Source of the DNA: Nocardioides humilatus
GTDB taxonomy: Bacteria > Actinomycetota > Actinomycetes > Propionibacteriales > Nocardioidaceae
Assembly (NCBI RefSeq): GCF_008373755.1
Contig: NZ_VUJV01000001.1
Span: 62,001 to 126,000, forward strand
Direction of reading: 5' to 3'
DNA: 64,000 nucleotides
The notes under the pieces are model-generated. The model made no database searches. It was not told the origin of the DNA and saw only the letters and a list, made by a program, of their open reading frames with translations. A program made the position numbers and the translations under genes. Below are positions 31,961 to 41,421 of the stretch, in pieces (the first letter of the stretch is position 1; each line of letters starts with the position of its first letter).

Positions 31961-33359
31961 CCCGACCCTGTCGCACCAGGCAGAGGCTCCCTCCCGCACC
32001 GCCCGCGGTCTGGCCGGCGCCCTGCTCGCTGCGGCGCTCATGCCGCTGAACTCGACGATGATCGCCGTCGCGGTGCCCTCGATCGCGCGCACCTTCCACC
32101 ACGACCCTGCCGACGTGACCCAGGCGCTCGTCGCCACCTACCTCATCGCGGCGATCGCGCTGCAGGGTCCGGGCGGCAAGCTCGGCGACCGGCTCGGCCA
32201 CTGGCGAGTCTGTGTCTTCGGCCAGGTCGTCGTCGCGGTCGGCGCCGTCGTCGGTTTCCTCGCTCCCAGCCTCCCCGTCCTCGCCGGCTCGCGGGTGCTG
32301 ATGGCGACCGGCGGCGCACTCGCCGTACCTGCGACGCTCGCGCTCCTCAGGATCGAGCTCCCACCCGAACGACGCGGTCGGGCGTTCGGGACGTTCGGGG
32401 CGATCATGGCCTCGGCCGCCGCGCTCGGCCCGATCATCGGAGGTGTCCTCGTCGACGCTTTCGGTTGGGAGGCGGTCTTCGTCGCCAACCTGCCGGTCCT
32501 GCTGATCTCAGCGCTGCTGATCGCGGGCGTCGACCACACGCGCGACGCACGCCCGACCGCGGCCTTCGACTGGGCGGGGTCGGTCCTCCTCACCGCTGCC
32601 TTGGCGCTCCTCGTGCTCGGCGCCGAAAGCACCGACGGGGCCGTGCTGGCTCTCGTCGGCGCGGGGCTGGTGCTGCTCACCGGTTTCGTGGTCCGCGAGC
32701 GGAGCGCTGCGGACCCGGTGATCGACTTCGCGATCTTCCGCGCGCGTCCGTTCGCGGCCGGCACGTTGTTGGTCTGCCTGCAGAACCTGGTCATGTATGC
32801 CCTGATCTTCGAGATCCCCCTGGTCCTCGAAGAGCTCTTCGACCTCACCGCCCGGGAGACCGGTCAGCTGCTGATCTTCCTGATGGCCGCGATGGTGCTG
32901 ATGTCGCTGGTGACCGGGCGGCTGACCGACCGGCTCGGCCCACGCACCCTCGCGGTCGCCGGATCGCTCGTCTCCCTCGTCGGACTGGTGATCTTGCTGA
33001 CCGACGACCTCGCCACCTCGGGCGAGGTGCGACTTCCGATGGCGCTCCTCGGCGTCGGGCTGGGACTCTGCAGCCCGGCGGCCCAGACCGCGTCGATGTC
33101 GGCGATCGCCCCCGAACAGAGCGGCATGGCGGCCGGCGTCAGCTCGACGATGCGCTACCTCGGCGGGGTCGCCGGCATCGCGTTCCTCGGCAGGATGCTC
33201 GACCTCGACGGCAGCGCCGCCGACATCCGTTCCTCCCACCACACCGTGCTGGTGGTCTTCACCGGCGTCCTGTGCGCGGCGCTCGTCTGCGCCGCTCTGC
33301 TGCCCGGACGCCGGCCTGCGTCGGTTGTTTCAGCCGAGCCTCAGAGCACTCGGCCGTAG
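31953..33359 (+). CDS. MFS drug exporter (DHA2-like)
   Basis: 468 residues, about 14 hydrophobic spans; early segment LNSTMIAVAVPSIARTFHH and GGKLGDRLGHWR (loop 2-3 motif A) and motif C-like ALGPIIGGVL place it with multidrug antiporters. ATG at 31953 lies 8 bases inside the ATP-grasp gene, so the three genes form one coupled unit. A pump linked to a small-molecule dikinase suggests a detoxification or resistance cassette. It ends 19 bases inside the convergent NlpC/P60 gene. Confidence 0.88.
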   Translation: MADPTLSHQAEAPSRTARGLAGALLAAALMPLNSTMIAVAVPSIARTFHHDPADVTQALVATYLIAAIALQGPGGKLGDRLGHWRVCVFGQVVVAVGAVVGFLAPSLPVLAGSRVLMATGGALAVPATLALLRIELPPERRGRAFGTFGAIMASAAALGPIIGGVLVDAFGWEAVFVANLPVLLISALLIAGVDHTRDARPTAAFDWAGSVLLTAALALLVLGAESTDGAVLALVGAGLVLLTGFVVRERSAADPVIDFAIFRARPFAAGTLLVCLQNLVMYALIFEIPLVLEELFDLTARETGQLLIFLMAAMVLMSLVTGRLTDRLGPRTLAVAGSLVSLVGLVILLTDDLATSGEVRLPMALLGVGLGLCSPAAQTASMSAIAPEQSGMAAGVSSTMRYLGGVAGIAFLGRMLDLDGSAADIRSSHHTVLVVFTGVLCAALVCAALLPGRRPASVVSAEPQSTRP

Positions 33360-33910
33360 AAGACGCTGCTGGTCCAGATCGGCTCGAGACTCACGACCGC
33401 GCCGGTGTGGGGCGCGTGCCAGATCATGCCGTCGCCGGCGTAGATCGCGACGTGGTAGACCCCACCACCTCCGGTGAAGAAGACCAGGTCACCGGGCTGC
33501 GGGTCGCTGACCGGCTGCGCCATCGCGGCCTGGGCCGACGACGAGTGCGGCAACGAGATGCCGAGCTGGGCGAACACAAACATCGTGAAGCCCGAGCAGT
33601 CGAACGCGTTCGGACCGGCTGCGCCGTAGACATAGGGGTCGCCGGCCTCGCGGCTGGCGAGCTCGAGGACCTGCTCGCCTCGGTGGGCGGCAGCGACCGC
33701 GGCACGGTGCGCCTTGTGCCGGCGTACGGCGGCGCGGTGCGCCCGGACCTCGGCCTGGTGCTGGGCCCGCACGACGGCGGGTGCGACCGAACCGTCCTGG
33801 GGCGCGGTGGCCTCGGCGGTCGGAGCGAGGAACACGGCGCTCGTGGCGAGCGCGGCGATGGTGGATGCGACGGAGAGGCGCGCAGCAGCGCGCACAGCGA
33901 CGGTGTGCAT
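33341..33910 (-). CDS. Secreted NlpC/P60 peptidoglycan hydrolase
   Basis: 189 residues. Signal peptide (about 1-34, cleavage near AEA), a short Arg/His/Ala-rich helix (45-75), and an NlpC/P60 domain with Cys105 (FDCSGFT), His153 (VYHVAIYAGD) and His165 or His168 as third residue. Cleaves peptide cross-links in peptidoglycan. ATG at 33910 has AAGGA 8 bases upstream. It stands under a c-di-AMP riboswitch, the standard arrangement for cell-wall hydrolases in actinobacteria. Confidence 0.92.
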   Translation of the reverse strand: MHTVAVRAAARLSVASTIAALATSAVFLAPTAEATAPQDGSVAPAVVRAQHQAEVRAHRAAVRRHKAHRAAVAAAHRGEQVLELASREAGDPYVYGAAGPNAFDCSGFTMFVFAQLGISLPHSSSAQAAMAQPVSDPQPGDLVFFTGGGGVYHVAIYAGDGMIWHAPHTGAVVSLEPIWTSSVFYGRVL

Positions 33911-33923
33911 CGGAAGAGTCCTT

Positions 33924-34057
33924 GGGCAGCGACGCCTGCGAAGGTGGACCTGTCGGATTCGGGCTGCTGATGCCCGGGCTGGACCCCTGTGCGAGCGGAT
34001 CTCGGCCTTCACCCCAAGCCGGCTGAGCCGGCGTACTGCGTGGTGCCCCCGTGCCCG
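33924..34057 (-). promoter_or_regulatory. c-di-AMP riboswitch (ydaO-yuaA class)
   Basis: The minus-strand leader of the NlpC/P60 gene carries the conserved blocks in order: GGGGGCACC, then GGGGTGAAGGCC, and near the 3' end ATCCGACAGGTCCACCTTCG followed by CAGGCGTCG, with an outer stem GGGCA/TGCCC. These match the ydaO consensus as I know it. The 3' boundary is 13 bases before the ATG. c-di-AMP binding normally turns expression of wall hydrolases off. Confidence 0.85.
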
Positions 34058-34293
34058 TCATCCCATCGATATCAACGTCTCCCCGTGACGTGACGGGCCT
34101 CGGCGCGACACGGGCGGCCCCGACCTCTACTGGCCGGAGTCAGGTCGTGGAACACGACCGCTAACAACGCTAGCTGTCAGCAAGCACCCGCACCGTGGGC
34201 CACGCCACATCTCGTGCGTGACCCTGACCACTGGCACGGTGCAAGGCGAACGCCCTAGCCTCGCCAGACATCGCCGACATCTCGGGGGAAGCC
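34058..34293. promoter_or_regulatory. Divergent promoter region, with perfect palindrome at 34143-34159
   Basis: 236 bases without a gene between the riboswitch and the membrane-protein gene. GGTCGTG-GAA-CACGACC (34143-34159) is a perfect 7-base inverted repeat, a candidate operator. TAGCCT at about 34256-34261 is a plausible -10 for the rightward gene. TTGATATCGATGGG just before the riboswitch on the minus strand may be part of its promoter. Confidence 0.45.
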
Positions 34294-35217
34294 ATGGCAG
34301 CCAAGAACGTCCGACGCAAGACCACCGCAAGCAGTGGTCAGTCGTGGAAGCCGACCGCTGAGGCCAACAGCAGAGCCACCCGGCTCCGCCTGGTCGCTGC
34401 CGCCCTCTGGGCCCTCGCCATCGGCCTCGAGCTCTACGGCATCTTCGGACTCCTGCTCAACGACGGCATCCTCGAGTCCAGCTCGTCGGTGGAGGGCGAC
34501 GGCACCCTCAAGGCCGGCGAGACCTTCCCTGACTGGGCGTTCTGGGTGCTCATCGGGCTGCTCGTGGTCATGGGGATCGTGACGATCATCGGATCTCAGC
34601 TCTGGAAAAAGGCACAGGCGCTCGACCCGCCCTCGGAGCAGAACCCGGTCTCGTTCTTCCTGAAGAGCCAGCTCGGCGCGATCATCCCGCTGGTCGCCTT
34701 CGTGCCGATCATCGTGTTCATCTTCCTCAACAAGAACATGAGCAAGCAGCAGAAGGGCTGGGCCGGCGGGGTCGGCATCGTCGTCGGACTCATCGCGGTC
34801 GCGCTCGGCATCAACTACGACCCGCCGTCGCAAGAGGAGTACACCGCCGACCAGCAGGCCGTGATCCAGCTCTTGGGCAAGGACGAGGTCTGGTGGTCCA
34901 CCAGCGGGTCGGTCTACCACGTGTGCGACGACGCTCCGGACATCGCGGGCAAGGACAACACGTCAGGCACCACCGCTGAGGCGGTCGACGCCGGCCGCCC
35001 GCGGCTGACCCTCGAGCTCACGTCGGAACTCAAGGCCTGCGGTCTGGCAGTCCCCAACAACATCGACGAGATCGTGCAGGCGATCCGCGACGTCCGTGAC
35101 GGCAAGACGTCCGAGCAGTTGCTCCCCTCCCCCGACTGGACCGGCGTCGAGGGAGCACCCTCCGGCTCCGCGCTGGACGACCTCAACGACGCGATCGACC
35201 AGGCCGAGGACGAGTAG
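34294..35217 (+). CDS. Conserved membrane protein of unknown function
   Basis: 307 residues. Four hydrophobic segments are visible (about 32-54, 82-103, 130-148 and 156-173), a short loop with acidic residues between spans 1 and 2, and a soluble C-terminal domain of about 130 residues containing two cysteines (VYHVCDDA and ELKACGLAV). GGGGGAAG lies 3 bases before the ATG. Not recognised; the C-terminal VWWSTSGSVYHVC pattern appears in other actinobacterial hypothetical proteins as far as I recall. Convergent with the LCP gene, 4-base gap. Confidence 0.7.
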   Translation: MAAKNVRRKTTASSGQSWKPTAEANSRATRLRLVAAALWALAIGLELYGIFGLLLNDGILESSSSVEGDGTLKAGETFPDWAFWVLIGLLVVMGIVTIIGSQLWKKAQALDPPSEQNPVSFFLKSQLGAIIPLVAFVPIIVFIFLNKNMSKQQKGWAGGVGIVVGLIAVALGINYDPPSQEEYTADQQAVIQLLGKDEVWWSTSGSVYHVCDDAPDIAGKDNTSGTTAEAVDAGRPRLTLELTSELKACGLAVPNNIDEIVQAIRDVRDGKTSEQLLPSPDWTGVEGAPSGSALDDLNDAIDQAEDE

Positions 35218-35221
35218 TCGC

Positions 35222-36142
35222 TCAGCAGTTCTTGATCGTGGCGTCCTTGCGGGCGTCGTCGCCGTAGCGCGCTGCGGTCGAGGTGGAGGGCAGCACGACG
35301 CTGGCTCCCCCGATGTTGCCGATGCCGCCGGGCACGACGCAGCCGGTGATCTTCTTCGGGTCGACGTGCGCGACGGCCTGGGCGATCTCGAAGAGCTCGG
35401 CGGGGTCGAGGTTGGTGTGCACGTTGTCCATGACCGACAGCACGCCGCGCTCGATCCAGCCGGGGTTGTCGGCGTTGTCTGCCACCTTGCGCTGGAAACC
35501 CTTGAGCACCCGCTGCTGGTTGGCCGACCGGTCGAAGTCGCCGCCGATGAGCTCGTGGCGGATGCGACCGAAGGCCACCACGTTGTAGCCGCGCAGCACG
35601 ACCTTGCCCTTCGGGAAGCCCTTCGGCTTGAGGTACTCGTCGGCGAACGCGACCGGGTTGTTGACGGTGATCGGTCCGATGTCGTCGGCGATCGCCTCCA
35701 CTCCCCAGAAAGTGGTGACGAAGACGTAGTCGGGCTCGATCCCGATCAGGTCGGCCACCGTCTGGCCGAGCAGCTGCGGGCCGCCGAAGAAGAGGGCGGA
35801 GTTGATGCGGTTGCTGCCGTAGCCGGCGATCGGGACCCAGCTGTCGCGCGGGATACCGATCGACGTCGCTGCGCCGGTCTTGGTGTCCATCCCGACCAGC
35901 TGCAATGTGTCGCCCCGGCTGTGCAGCGGGTCCTCCCCGCGCCGCGCGTCGGAGCCGACCGCGAGGATCCAGATCACGTCGGGATCGGTGTCCACACCCG
36001 AGGCGTGCTCGTACTTCACCAACGTGAAGTACGTCGGCGCGACCGCTCCGTTGGGCACCACGAGTGCGGCGACGCCGAGCACCAGAGCCAGGGCGCAGGT
36101 GCGCAGCGCACGGTTCCACCGGGAGATCTGCTGGGTCTTCAT
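35222..36142 (-). CDS. LytR-CpsA-Psr (LCP) family glycopolymer ligase
   Basis: 306 residues with one N-terminal membrane anchor ([13 protein letters not shown]) and an extracellular LCP domain: GSDARRG...[19 protein letters not shown], and [11 protein letters not shown] carry the conserved Asp/Arg residues that bind polyprenyl-pyrophosphate and metal. LCP enzymes attach wall polymers to peptidoglycan. No LytR_C domain is present. ATG at 36142 overlaps the stop of the upstream lipoprotein gene by one base (TGATG), so the two are coupled. Confidence 0.9.
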   Translation of the reverse strand: MKTQQISRWNRALRTCALALVLGVAALVVPNGAVAPTYFTLVKYEHASGVDTDPDVIWILAVGSDARRGEDPLHSRGDTLQLVGMDTKTGAATSIGIPRDSWVPIAGYGSNRINSALFFGGPQLLGQTVADLIGIEPDYVFVTTFWGVEAIADDIGPITVNNPVAFADEYLKPKGFPKGKVVLRGYNVVAFGRIRHELIGGDFDRSANQQRVLKGFQRKVADNADNPGWIERGVLSVMDNVHTNLDPAELFEIAQAVAHVDPKKITGCVVPGGIGNIGGASVVLPSTSTAARYGDDARKDATIKNC

Positions 36143-36756
36143 CAGTCCCTCACCTCGCCCCGCGCGATGTCGAACCCGAAGATCCGCCACCCCTTCTTGG
36201 TCGGTGTCAGCACCAGGCGGCCGCGCACCTGGTCGGTGCGGTCGACGTCGCCCTCGAGGTCGATCACCAAGTTGACGTGCGCCGTTGCGCCGGCGGTCTC
36301 GCCCTTCGGAGCGAGCAGATCGACGCTCACGACGCGGCGGACCGCAGTGACCTCGTCGAGCTTGTCGCCGAGGGCCGCGTTGCTCATCAGGTCCTTCTGC
36401 TTCGTGGCGATCTTCGCCGCGTCGTCGGTGAAGCTCGCGAAGGCATCAGCGAAGCTCGCGCGGGGGTAGTCACCGCCGACGTAAGCCGCGTCGATCCACT
36501 GGTCGACGGCCGTCGCGACCTCGGCCGCGACCTCGCTCGCCGCTGCTTTGTCGAGCTTGCCGACGACGTCGCCGACCTCGACCCGGGTGTCGATGCCCGC
36601 GTGCTCGGTGACCGTCGTGTTGGACGAGCTCGTCTTCTCGTCCGGCTGCTTCGCGTCGTCGTCGCCGCTGCATCCGGCGAGCGTCATCACGACACCCAGC
36701 ACCAGTGCGGTCGTGGGGACCGCGACCCATCTCCGGGATCCGGAGGATCTCCGCAC
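36142..36756 (-). CDS. Lipoprotein of unknown function
   Basis: 204 residues from a GTG. Signal: basic start, [19 protein letters not shown] with lipobox LAGC and cysteine at 29. The mature part has a helical stretch then a beta-rich end ([21 protein letters not shown]), resembling NTF2-like or Mce-associated proteins; this is an impression. Coupled to the LCP gene downstream and divergent from kgd. Confidence 0.75.
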   Translation of the reverse strand: MRRSSGSRRWVAVPTTALVLGVVMTLAGCSGDDDAKQPDEKTSSSNTTVTEHAGIDTRVEVGDVVGKLDKAAASEVAAEVATAVDQWIDAAYVGGDYPRASFADAFASFTDDAAKIATKQKDLMSNAALGDKLDEVTAVRRVVSVDLLAPKGETAGATAHVNLVIDLEGDVDRTDQVRGRLVLTPTKKGWRIFGFDIARGEVRD

Positions 36757-36809
36757 GACTCGCCACTCCCTTGCTTGCGGACAGATGCCACAAAACTTCG
36801 CTGTGGGTC

Positions 36810-36815
36810 TAGCCT
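36810..36815 (+). promoter_or_regulatory. -10 element (TAGCCT) for kgd
   Basis: TAGCCT (TANNNT class) lies about 68 bases before the kgd GTG, giving a leader of about 60 bases. No clear -35. Confidence 0.45.
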
Positions 36816-36882
36816 TGGCTCCGGTCTTGTCCAGGTCTCAAGACCCTACGCCAGCAGCTCACCGGAAGAGGCGAAGCACGTC

Positions 36883-39800
36883 GTGTCGCAGTCGACAGGC
36901 CCATCAGCAAACACTGGTCCCAGCTCGTCGGATTTTGGAGCCAACGAGTGGCTCGTCGAGGAGATGAAGGAGCGGTTCGACGCTGATCCCAGCAGCGTCG
37001 ATCCCGCCTGGGCCGCCTACTTCGGCAGTGCGGCTGCGGCCGCCACCGGCAACGGCGCGGCGGCACCGGCCGCCCCCGCTGCGCAGGCGCCCGCGTCGGC
37101 TCCCGCTGCGGCACCCGCGGCCGAGGCCCCGGCCGCACGGCCGACTCCGAAGGCCACCCCGGCTCCCCAGGTGAGCCCGGCGTCGAAGACCACCCCGACC
37201 CCGCCGACCTCTGGCAAGGCCGAGGACAAGCCGACGCCCAAGGACGCGCCGAAGCCGGCGCCCGCCGTTGCCAGCGACGAGCCGACCTACACCGTGCTCC
37301 GCGGCATCCCGGCCGCGACCGCTAAGAACATGGACATCTCCCTGACCGTCCCGACCGCGACGTCGGTCCGGGTGGTCCCGGTCAAGCTCCTGTGGGACAA
37401 CCGCATCGTCATCAACAGCCACCTGGCGCGTGCGCGCGGCGGCAAGGTCTCCTTCACCCACATCATCGGCTACGCCCTGGTGAAGGCGCTGAAGTCGATG
37501 CCGGAGATGAACAACTCCTTCGCCGAGGTCGACGGCAAGCCGACGATGGTGACCCCGGCCCACATCAACCTCGGCCTCGCGATCGACCAGCAGAAGCCCG
37601 ACGGCACCCGCCAGCTCGTCGCGCCCTCGATCAAGGGCTGCGAGACGATGGACTTCGCCGGCTTCTGGACCGCCTACGAGGAGATGATCCGCAAGGCGCG
37701 CGACAACAAGCTGGGGATGGACGACTACTCCGGCACCACGGTCAGCCTCACCAACGTCGGCGGCCTCGGCACCGTCCACTCGGTGCCGCGCCTCATGGCC
37801 GGCCAGGCCGCCATCATCGGCGTCGGCGCGATGGAATACCCCGCCGCCTGGCAGGGCGCCTCGGAGGAGGCCGTCGCCCGTAACGGCATCAGCAAGGTCA
37901 TGACGATCACGTCGACCTACGACCACCGGGTCATCCAGGGCGCACAGTCCGGGGAGTTCCTCAAGCGCGTCCACCAGCTGCTCCTCGGCGAGGACGGCTT
38001 CTACGACGACATCTTCCGCGCCCTCCGGATCCCCTACGAGCCGATCCGCTGGAACTCCGACATCGCGACGTCCCACGACGACGAGATCGACAAGCAGGCG
38101 CGCATCCTCGAGCTGATCCACGCCTACCGCGTGCGCGGCCACCTGATGGCCGACACCGACCCGCTGGAATACAAGCAGCGCAGCCACCCCGACCTGCGCA
38201 TCGAGTCACACGGCCTCACCCTCTGGGACCTCGACCGCGAGTTCCCGACCGGTGAGTTCGGCGGCTCCGGTCGACGCTTCATGAAGCTGCGCCACATCCT
38301 CGGCATCCTGCGCGACTCCTACTGCCGCACGACCGGCATCGAATACATGCACATCATGGATCCGGAGCAGCGTCGCTGGATCCAGGAGCGGGTCGAGCGC
38401 CCGCACACCAAGGAGCCGCGCGAGGAGCAGCTGCGGATCCTGCAGAAGCTCAACCAGGCCGAGGCCTTCGAGACCTTCCTGCAGACCAAGTTCGTCGGCC
38501 AGAAGCGCTTCTCCCTGGAGGGCGGCGAGACCACGGTCCCGGTCGTCGACGAGATCTGCGAGGCGGCCGCTCAGGCCGGCCTCGACGAGGTCACCATCGG
38601 CATGGCCCACCGTGGCCGTCTCAACATGCTGGCCAACATCGTCGGCAAGTCCTACAACCAGATCTTCCGCGAGTTCGAGGGCAACATCGACCCGCGCACG
38701 GTCCAGGGCTCCGGCGACGTGAAGTACCACCTCGGCGCCGAGGGCGAGTTCTCCGCCGGCACCGGCGAGAAGGTCAAGGTCTCGATCGCGGCCAACCCGA
38801 GCCACCTCGAGACCGTCGACCCGGTCCTGGAGGGCATCGCCCGCGCCAAGCAGGACGTGCTCAACCAGGGCGAGGCCTTCCCTGTGCTCCCGCTGCTGCT
38901 GCACGGTGACGCCGCGTTCGCCGGCCAGGGCGTGGTCGCCGAGACCCTCAACCTCTCGCAGCTGCGCGGCTACCGCACGGGCGGCACGATCCACCTGGTC
39001 ATCAACAACCAGGTCGGCTTCACCACCTCCCCCGGCTCGTCGCGCTCCTCGCTCTACTGCACCGACGTGGCCCGGATGGTGCAGGCGCCGATCTTCCACG
39101 TCAACGGCGACGACCCGGAGGCCTGCATCCGCGTCGCGCGGCTGGCGTTCGAGTACCGCCAGGCGTTCAACGCCGACGTCGTCATCGACCTGGTCTGCTA
39201 CCGCCGCCGCGGTCACAACGAGGGCGACGACCCGTCGTACACGCAGCCGCTCATGTATGACCTCATCGAGCAGAAGCGGTCGGTGCGCAAGCTCTACACC
39301 GAGTCGCTCATCGGTCGTGGCGACATCACGATCGAGGAGGCCGAGCAGGTCATCCGCGACTACCAGGCGCAGCTCGAGCGCGTCTTCACCGAGGTCCGTG
39401 ACGCCGACACGACGCCGACGTCGTGGACGACCGTCCCCGACTACCCGGACAAGCCGGCCGGCGAGACCCAGACCGCGGTCTCGATGGAGACGCTGAAGAC
39501 GATCGCCGACGCCTACGTCACGCCGCCCGACGGCTTCACCGTCCACCCGAAGGTGATGCCGCAGCTGCAGCGCCGGGCAGCGGCGATCGCCGACGGTCCG
39601 ATCGACTGGGGCACCGGCGAGATCCTCGCGTTCGGCGCGCTGCTCATGGACGGTCGTCCCGTCCGGTTGGCCGGGCAGGACTCGCGCCGCGGCACCTTCG
39701 TGCAGCGGTTCGCGACGATCATCGACCGCCACAACGCCGACGAGTGGACGCCGCTGGCCAACCTCACCGACGAGCAGGCGAAGTTCCACGTCTACGACTC

Positions 39801-40614
39801 GCTGCTGTCCGAATACGCCGCGCTCGGATTCGAGTACGGCTACTCGGTCGCCCGCCCCGACGCGCTGGTCCTCTGGGAGGCCCAGTTCGGTGACTTCGTC
39901 AACGGCGCGCAGTCGGTGATCGACGAATACATCTCCGCGGGCAAGACCAAGTGGGGCCAGGACTCCGGCGTCGTGCTGCTGCTGCCGCACGGCTACGAGG
40001 GCCAGGGCGCCGACCACTCCTCGGCACGCATCGAGCGCTTCCTGACGCTGTGCGCCGACGAGGCCATGGTCGTCGCGCAACCGTCGACGCCGGCGTCGCA
40101 CTTCCACCTGCTGCGCTCGCACTCGCTGGGCGGCGAGCACAAGCCGCTGATCGTCTTCACCCCGAAGTCGATGCTCAAGCGCAAGGAGGCGGCCTCGCAG
40201 CCTGCCGACTTCACCTCGGGCTCGTTCCGTCCGGTGATCGGCGACGACGTGGCCGACGCGTCGAAGGTGCGCACGGTGCTGCTCGTCTCGGGCCGGCTGA
40301 CCTGGGACCTCATGGTCGAGCGCGCCAAGAGCGAGCGCGACGACGTCGCGATCGTCCGGGTCGAGCAGCTCTACCCGTGGCCGATCGAGGAGCTCAAGGC
40401 CGAGCTCGCGCGCTTCCCCGACGCCAAGATCAAGTGGGTCCAGGACGAGCCCTTCAACCAGGGCCCGTGGCCGACGTACGCCCTCAACGTGGTGCCGGCG
40501 CTCGACCGCCCGGTCGAGGCGGTCACGCGCAAGGCGTCCTCCACGACGGCGGTCGGCACGGCCAAGCGCCACCTCGAGGAGGCGAAGGTCCTCATCGCCA
40601 AGGCCTTCGAGTGA
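36883..40614 (+). CDS. kgd: 2-oxoglutarate decarboxylase / multifunctional E1-E2o component
   Basis: 1243 residues, close to the mycobacterial Kgd (1231). Order: N-terminal helical segment ([23 protein letters not shown], about 24-48), a 90-residue Ala/Pro linker, a dihydrolipoyl-succinyltransferase-like domain (about 145-385; catalytic YDHRVIQG near His347), then the ThDP-dependent E1 ([11 protein letters not shown] near 571; [17 protein letters not shown]). It works with a Lpd and GarA-type control in the TCA cycle. GTG at 36883 is used: the upstream frame is shadow, and GGAAGAGGCGAAG precedes it. Confidence 0.95.
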   Translation: MSQSTGPSANTGPSSSDFGANEWLVEEMKERFDADPSSVDPAWAAYFGSAAAAATGNGAAAPAAPAAQAPASAPAAAPAAEAPAARPTPKATPAPQVSPASKTTPTPPTSGKAEDKPTPKDAPKPAPAVASDEPTYTVLRGIPAATAKNMDISLTVPTATSVRVVPVKLLWDNRIVINSHLARARGGKVSFTHIIGYALVKALKSMPEMNNSFAEVDGKPTMVTPAHINLGLAIDQQKPDGTRQLVAPSIKGCETMDFAGFWTAYEEMIRKARDNKLGMDDYSGTTVSLTNVGGLGTVHSVPRLMAGQAAIIGVGAMEYPAAWQGASEEAVARNGISKVMTITSTYDHRVIQGAQSGEFLKRVHQLLLGEDGFYDDIFRALRIPYEPIRWNSDIATSHDDEIDKQARILELIHAYRVRGHLMADTDPLEYKQRSHPDLRIESHGLTLWDLDREFPTGEFGGSGRRFMKLRHILGILRDSYCRTTGIEYMHIMDPEQRRWIQERVERPHTKEPREEQLRILQKLNQAEAFETFLQTKFVGQKRFSLEGGETTVPVVDEICEAAAQAGLDEVTIGMAHRGRLNMLANIVGKSYNQIFREFEGNIDPRTVQGSGDVKYHLGAEGEFSAGTGEKVKVSIAANPSHLETVDPVLEGIARAKQDVLNQGEAFPVLPLLLHGDAAFAGQGVVAETLNLSQLRGYRTGGTIHLVINNQVGFTTSPGSSRSSLYCTDVARMVQAPIFHVNGDDPEACIRVARLAFEYRQAFNADVVIDLVCYRRRGHNEGDDPSYTQPLMYDLIEQKRSVRKLYTESLIGRGDITIEEAEQVIRDYQAQLERVFTEVRDADTTPTSWTTVPDYPDKPAGETQTAVSMETLKTIADAYVTPPDGFTVHPKVMPQLQRRAAAIADGPIDWGTGEILAFGALLMDGRPVRLAGQDSRRGTFVQRFATIIDRHNADEWTPLANLTDEQAKFHVYDSLLSEYAALGFEYGYSVARPDALVLWEAQFGDFVNGAQSVIDEYISAGKTKWGQDSGVVLLLPHGYEGQGADHSSARIERFLTLCADEAMVVAQPSTPASHFHLLRSHSLGGEHKPLIVFTPKSMLKRKEAASQPADFTSGSFRPVIGDDVADASKVRTVLLVSGRLTWDLMVERAKSERDDVAIVRVEQLYPWPIEELKAELARFPDAKIKWVQDEPFNQGPWPTYALNVVPALDRPVEAVTRKASSTTAVGTAKRHLEEAKVLIAKAFE

Positions 40615-40630
40615 TCGGCTGAGCGAGCCG

Positions 40631-40807
40631 ATGTACTACACCGATCGCGGTATCGAGGAGCTCGAGAAGCGCCGGGGTGACGAGGAAGTCACCCTGGCGT
40701 GGTTGGCCGAACGGCTGCAGGAGTTCACCGACACCCACCCGGAGTTCGAGACCGCTGTCGAGAGGTTCGCCACGTGGCTGGCCCGTCTCGACGACCCGGA
40801 GGACTGA
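40631..40807 (+). CDS. DUF6104-like small protein
   Basis: 58 residues starting MYYTDRGIEELEKRRGDEEV and ending WLARLDDPED, rich in Glu and Arg, no membrane segment. This matches a small actinobacterial family I know as DUF6104, found next to kgd in Streptomyces. 16 bases after kgd. Function unknown. Confidence 0.75.
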   Translation: MYYTDRGIEELEKRRGDEEVTLAWLAERLQEFTDTHPEFETAVERFATWLARLDDPED

Positions 40808-40823
40808 GCGGCACCGGCACCGC

Positions 40824-40829
40824 TAGGTT
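40824..40829 (+). promoter_or_regulatory. -10 element (TAGGTT) for leaderless gene
   Basis: TAGGTT, 7 bases, then the GTG at 40837: the spacing expected for a leaderless transcript. Confidence 0.6.
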
Positions 40830-40836
40830 GTCGATC

Positions 40837-41421
40837 GTGAGCGACGAGCTGATCGACTACCGGTCCTGGGGGGTCGAGTTCTTCCACCGCGCTGTCACCG
40901 AGGAGCGCGTCCTGCGGGGCGTCAACGTGCTCTCCGGTCGGCCGATCGACGTCGGCCCGATGGGCGTGGGTCCGGGCCGCCTGGTCAAGGTGACGGCCAA
41001 GGGCGCCATCGGTACGGCGACGGGCCAGCGCGTCGGCGACGACCCCGTCTCCTTCCACGTGACCTTGCCGGTACCGATCGAGTTCACGATCGACCTCGGC
41101 ATGGACAAGCAGCGCTTCAACGCCCTGCTCGAGGTGCCGCTGACCATCACCGCGCGGGCACGTGACGACCTCGCGATCGTCATCCAGATCACGCCGCCGA
41201 CCAAGGACACAGTGCGGGTCGACCTGCAGGCCCAGGGCCTGCGCGCCCAGCTCCTCGGGGCCGCGGCGGGCGTCGAGGGCGAGCTCAAGCGCTTCGTGGC
41301 CAAGTACGTCACCAAGGAGCTCGCCAAGCCCTACCTGCAAGAGGCGATGGTCATCGACGTGGGCGCTGCGATCGAGCGGGCTGCGAAGGGCGTCGGACCC
41401 TCCGGATCGGCCGAGAGGTGA
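40837..41421 (+). CDS. Hypothetical protein, 194 residues
   Basis: No recognised domain. Predicted soluble, alternating beta segments in the first 120 residues (FHVTLPVPIEFTIDLGMDKQRF, VPLTITARARDDLAIVIQI) and a helical C-terminus (VEGELKRFVAKYVTKELAKPYL). The pattern could suit a lipid-binding or START-like fold, but this is a guess. The start is GTG 40837 with a leaderless-type -10. The next gene overlaps by 4 bases, so it probably shares a role with the acetoacetate-decarboxylase-family protein. Confidence 0.7.
   Translation: MSDELIDYRSWGVEFFHRAVTEERVLRGVNVLSGRPIDVGPMGVGPGRLVKVTAKGAIGTATGQRVGDDPVSFHVTLPVPIEFTIDLGMDKQRFNALLEVPLTITARARDDLAIVIQITPPTKDTVRVDLQAQGLRAQLLGAAAGVEGELKRFVAKYVTKELAKPYLQEAMVIDVGAAIERAAKGVGPSGSAER

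Noticed and set aside
38206-40572. Minus-strand frame of 788 codons opposite kgd
   Set aside because: Antisense shadow of a conserved gene.
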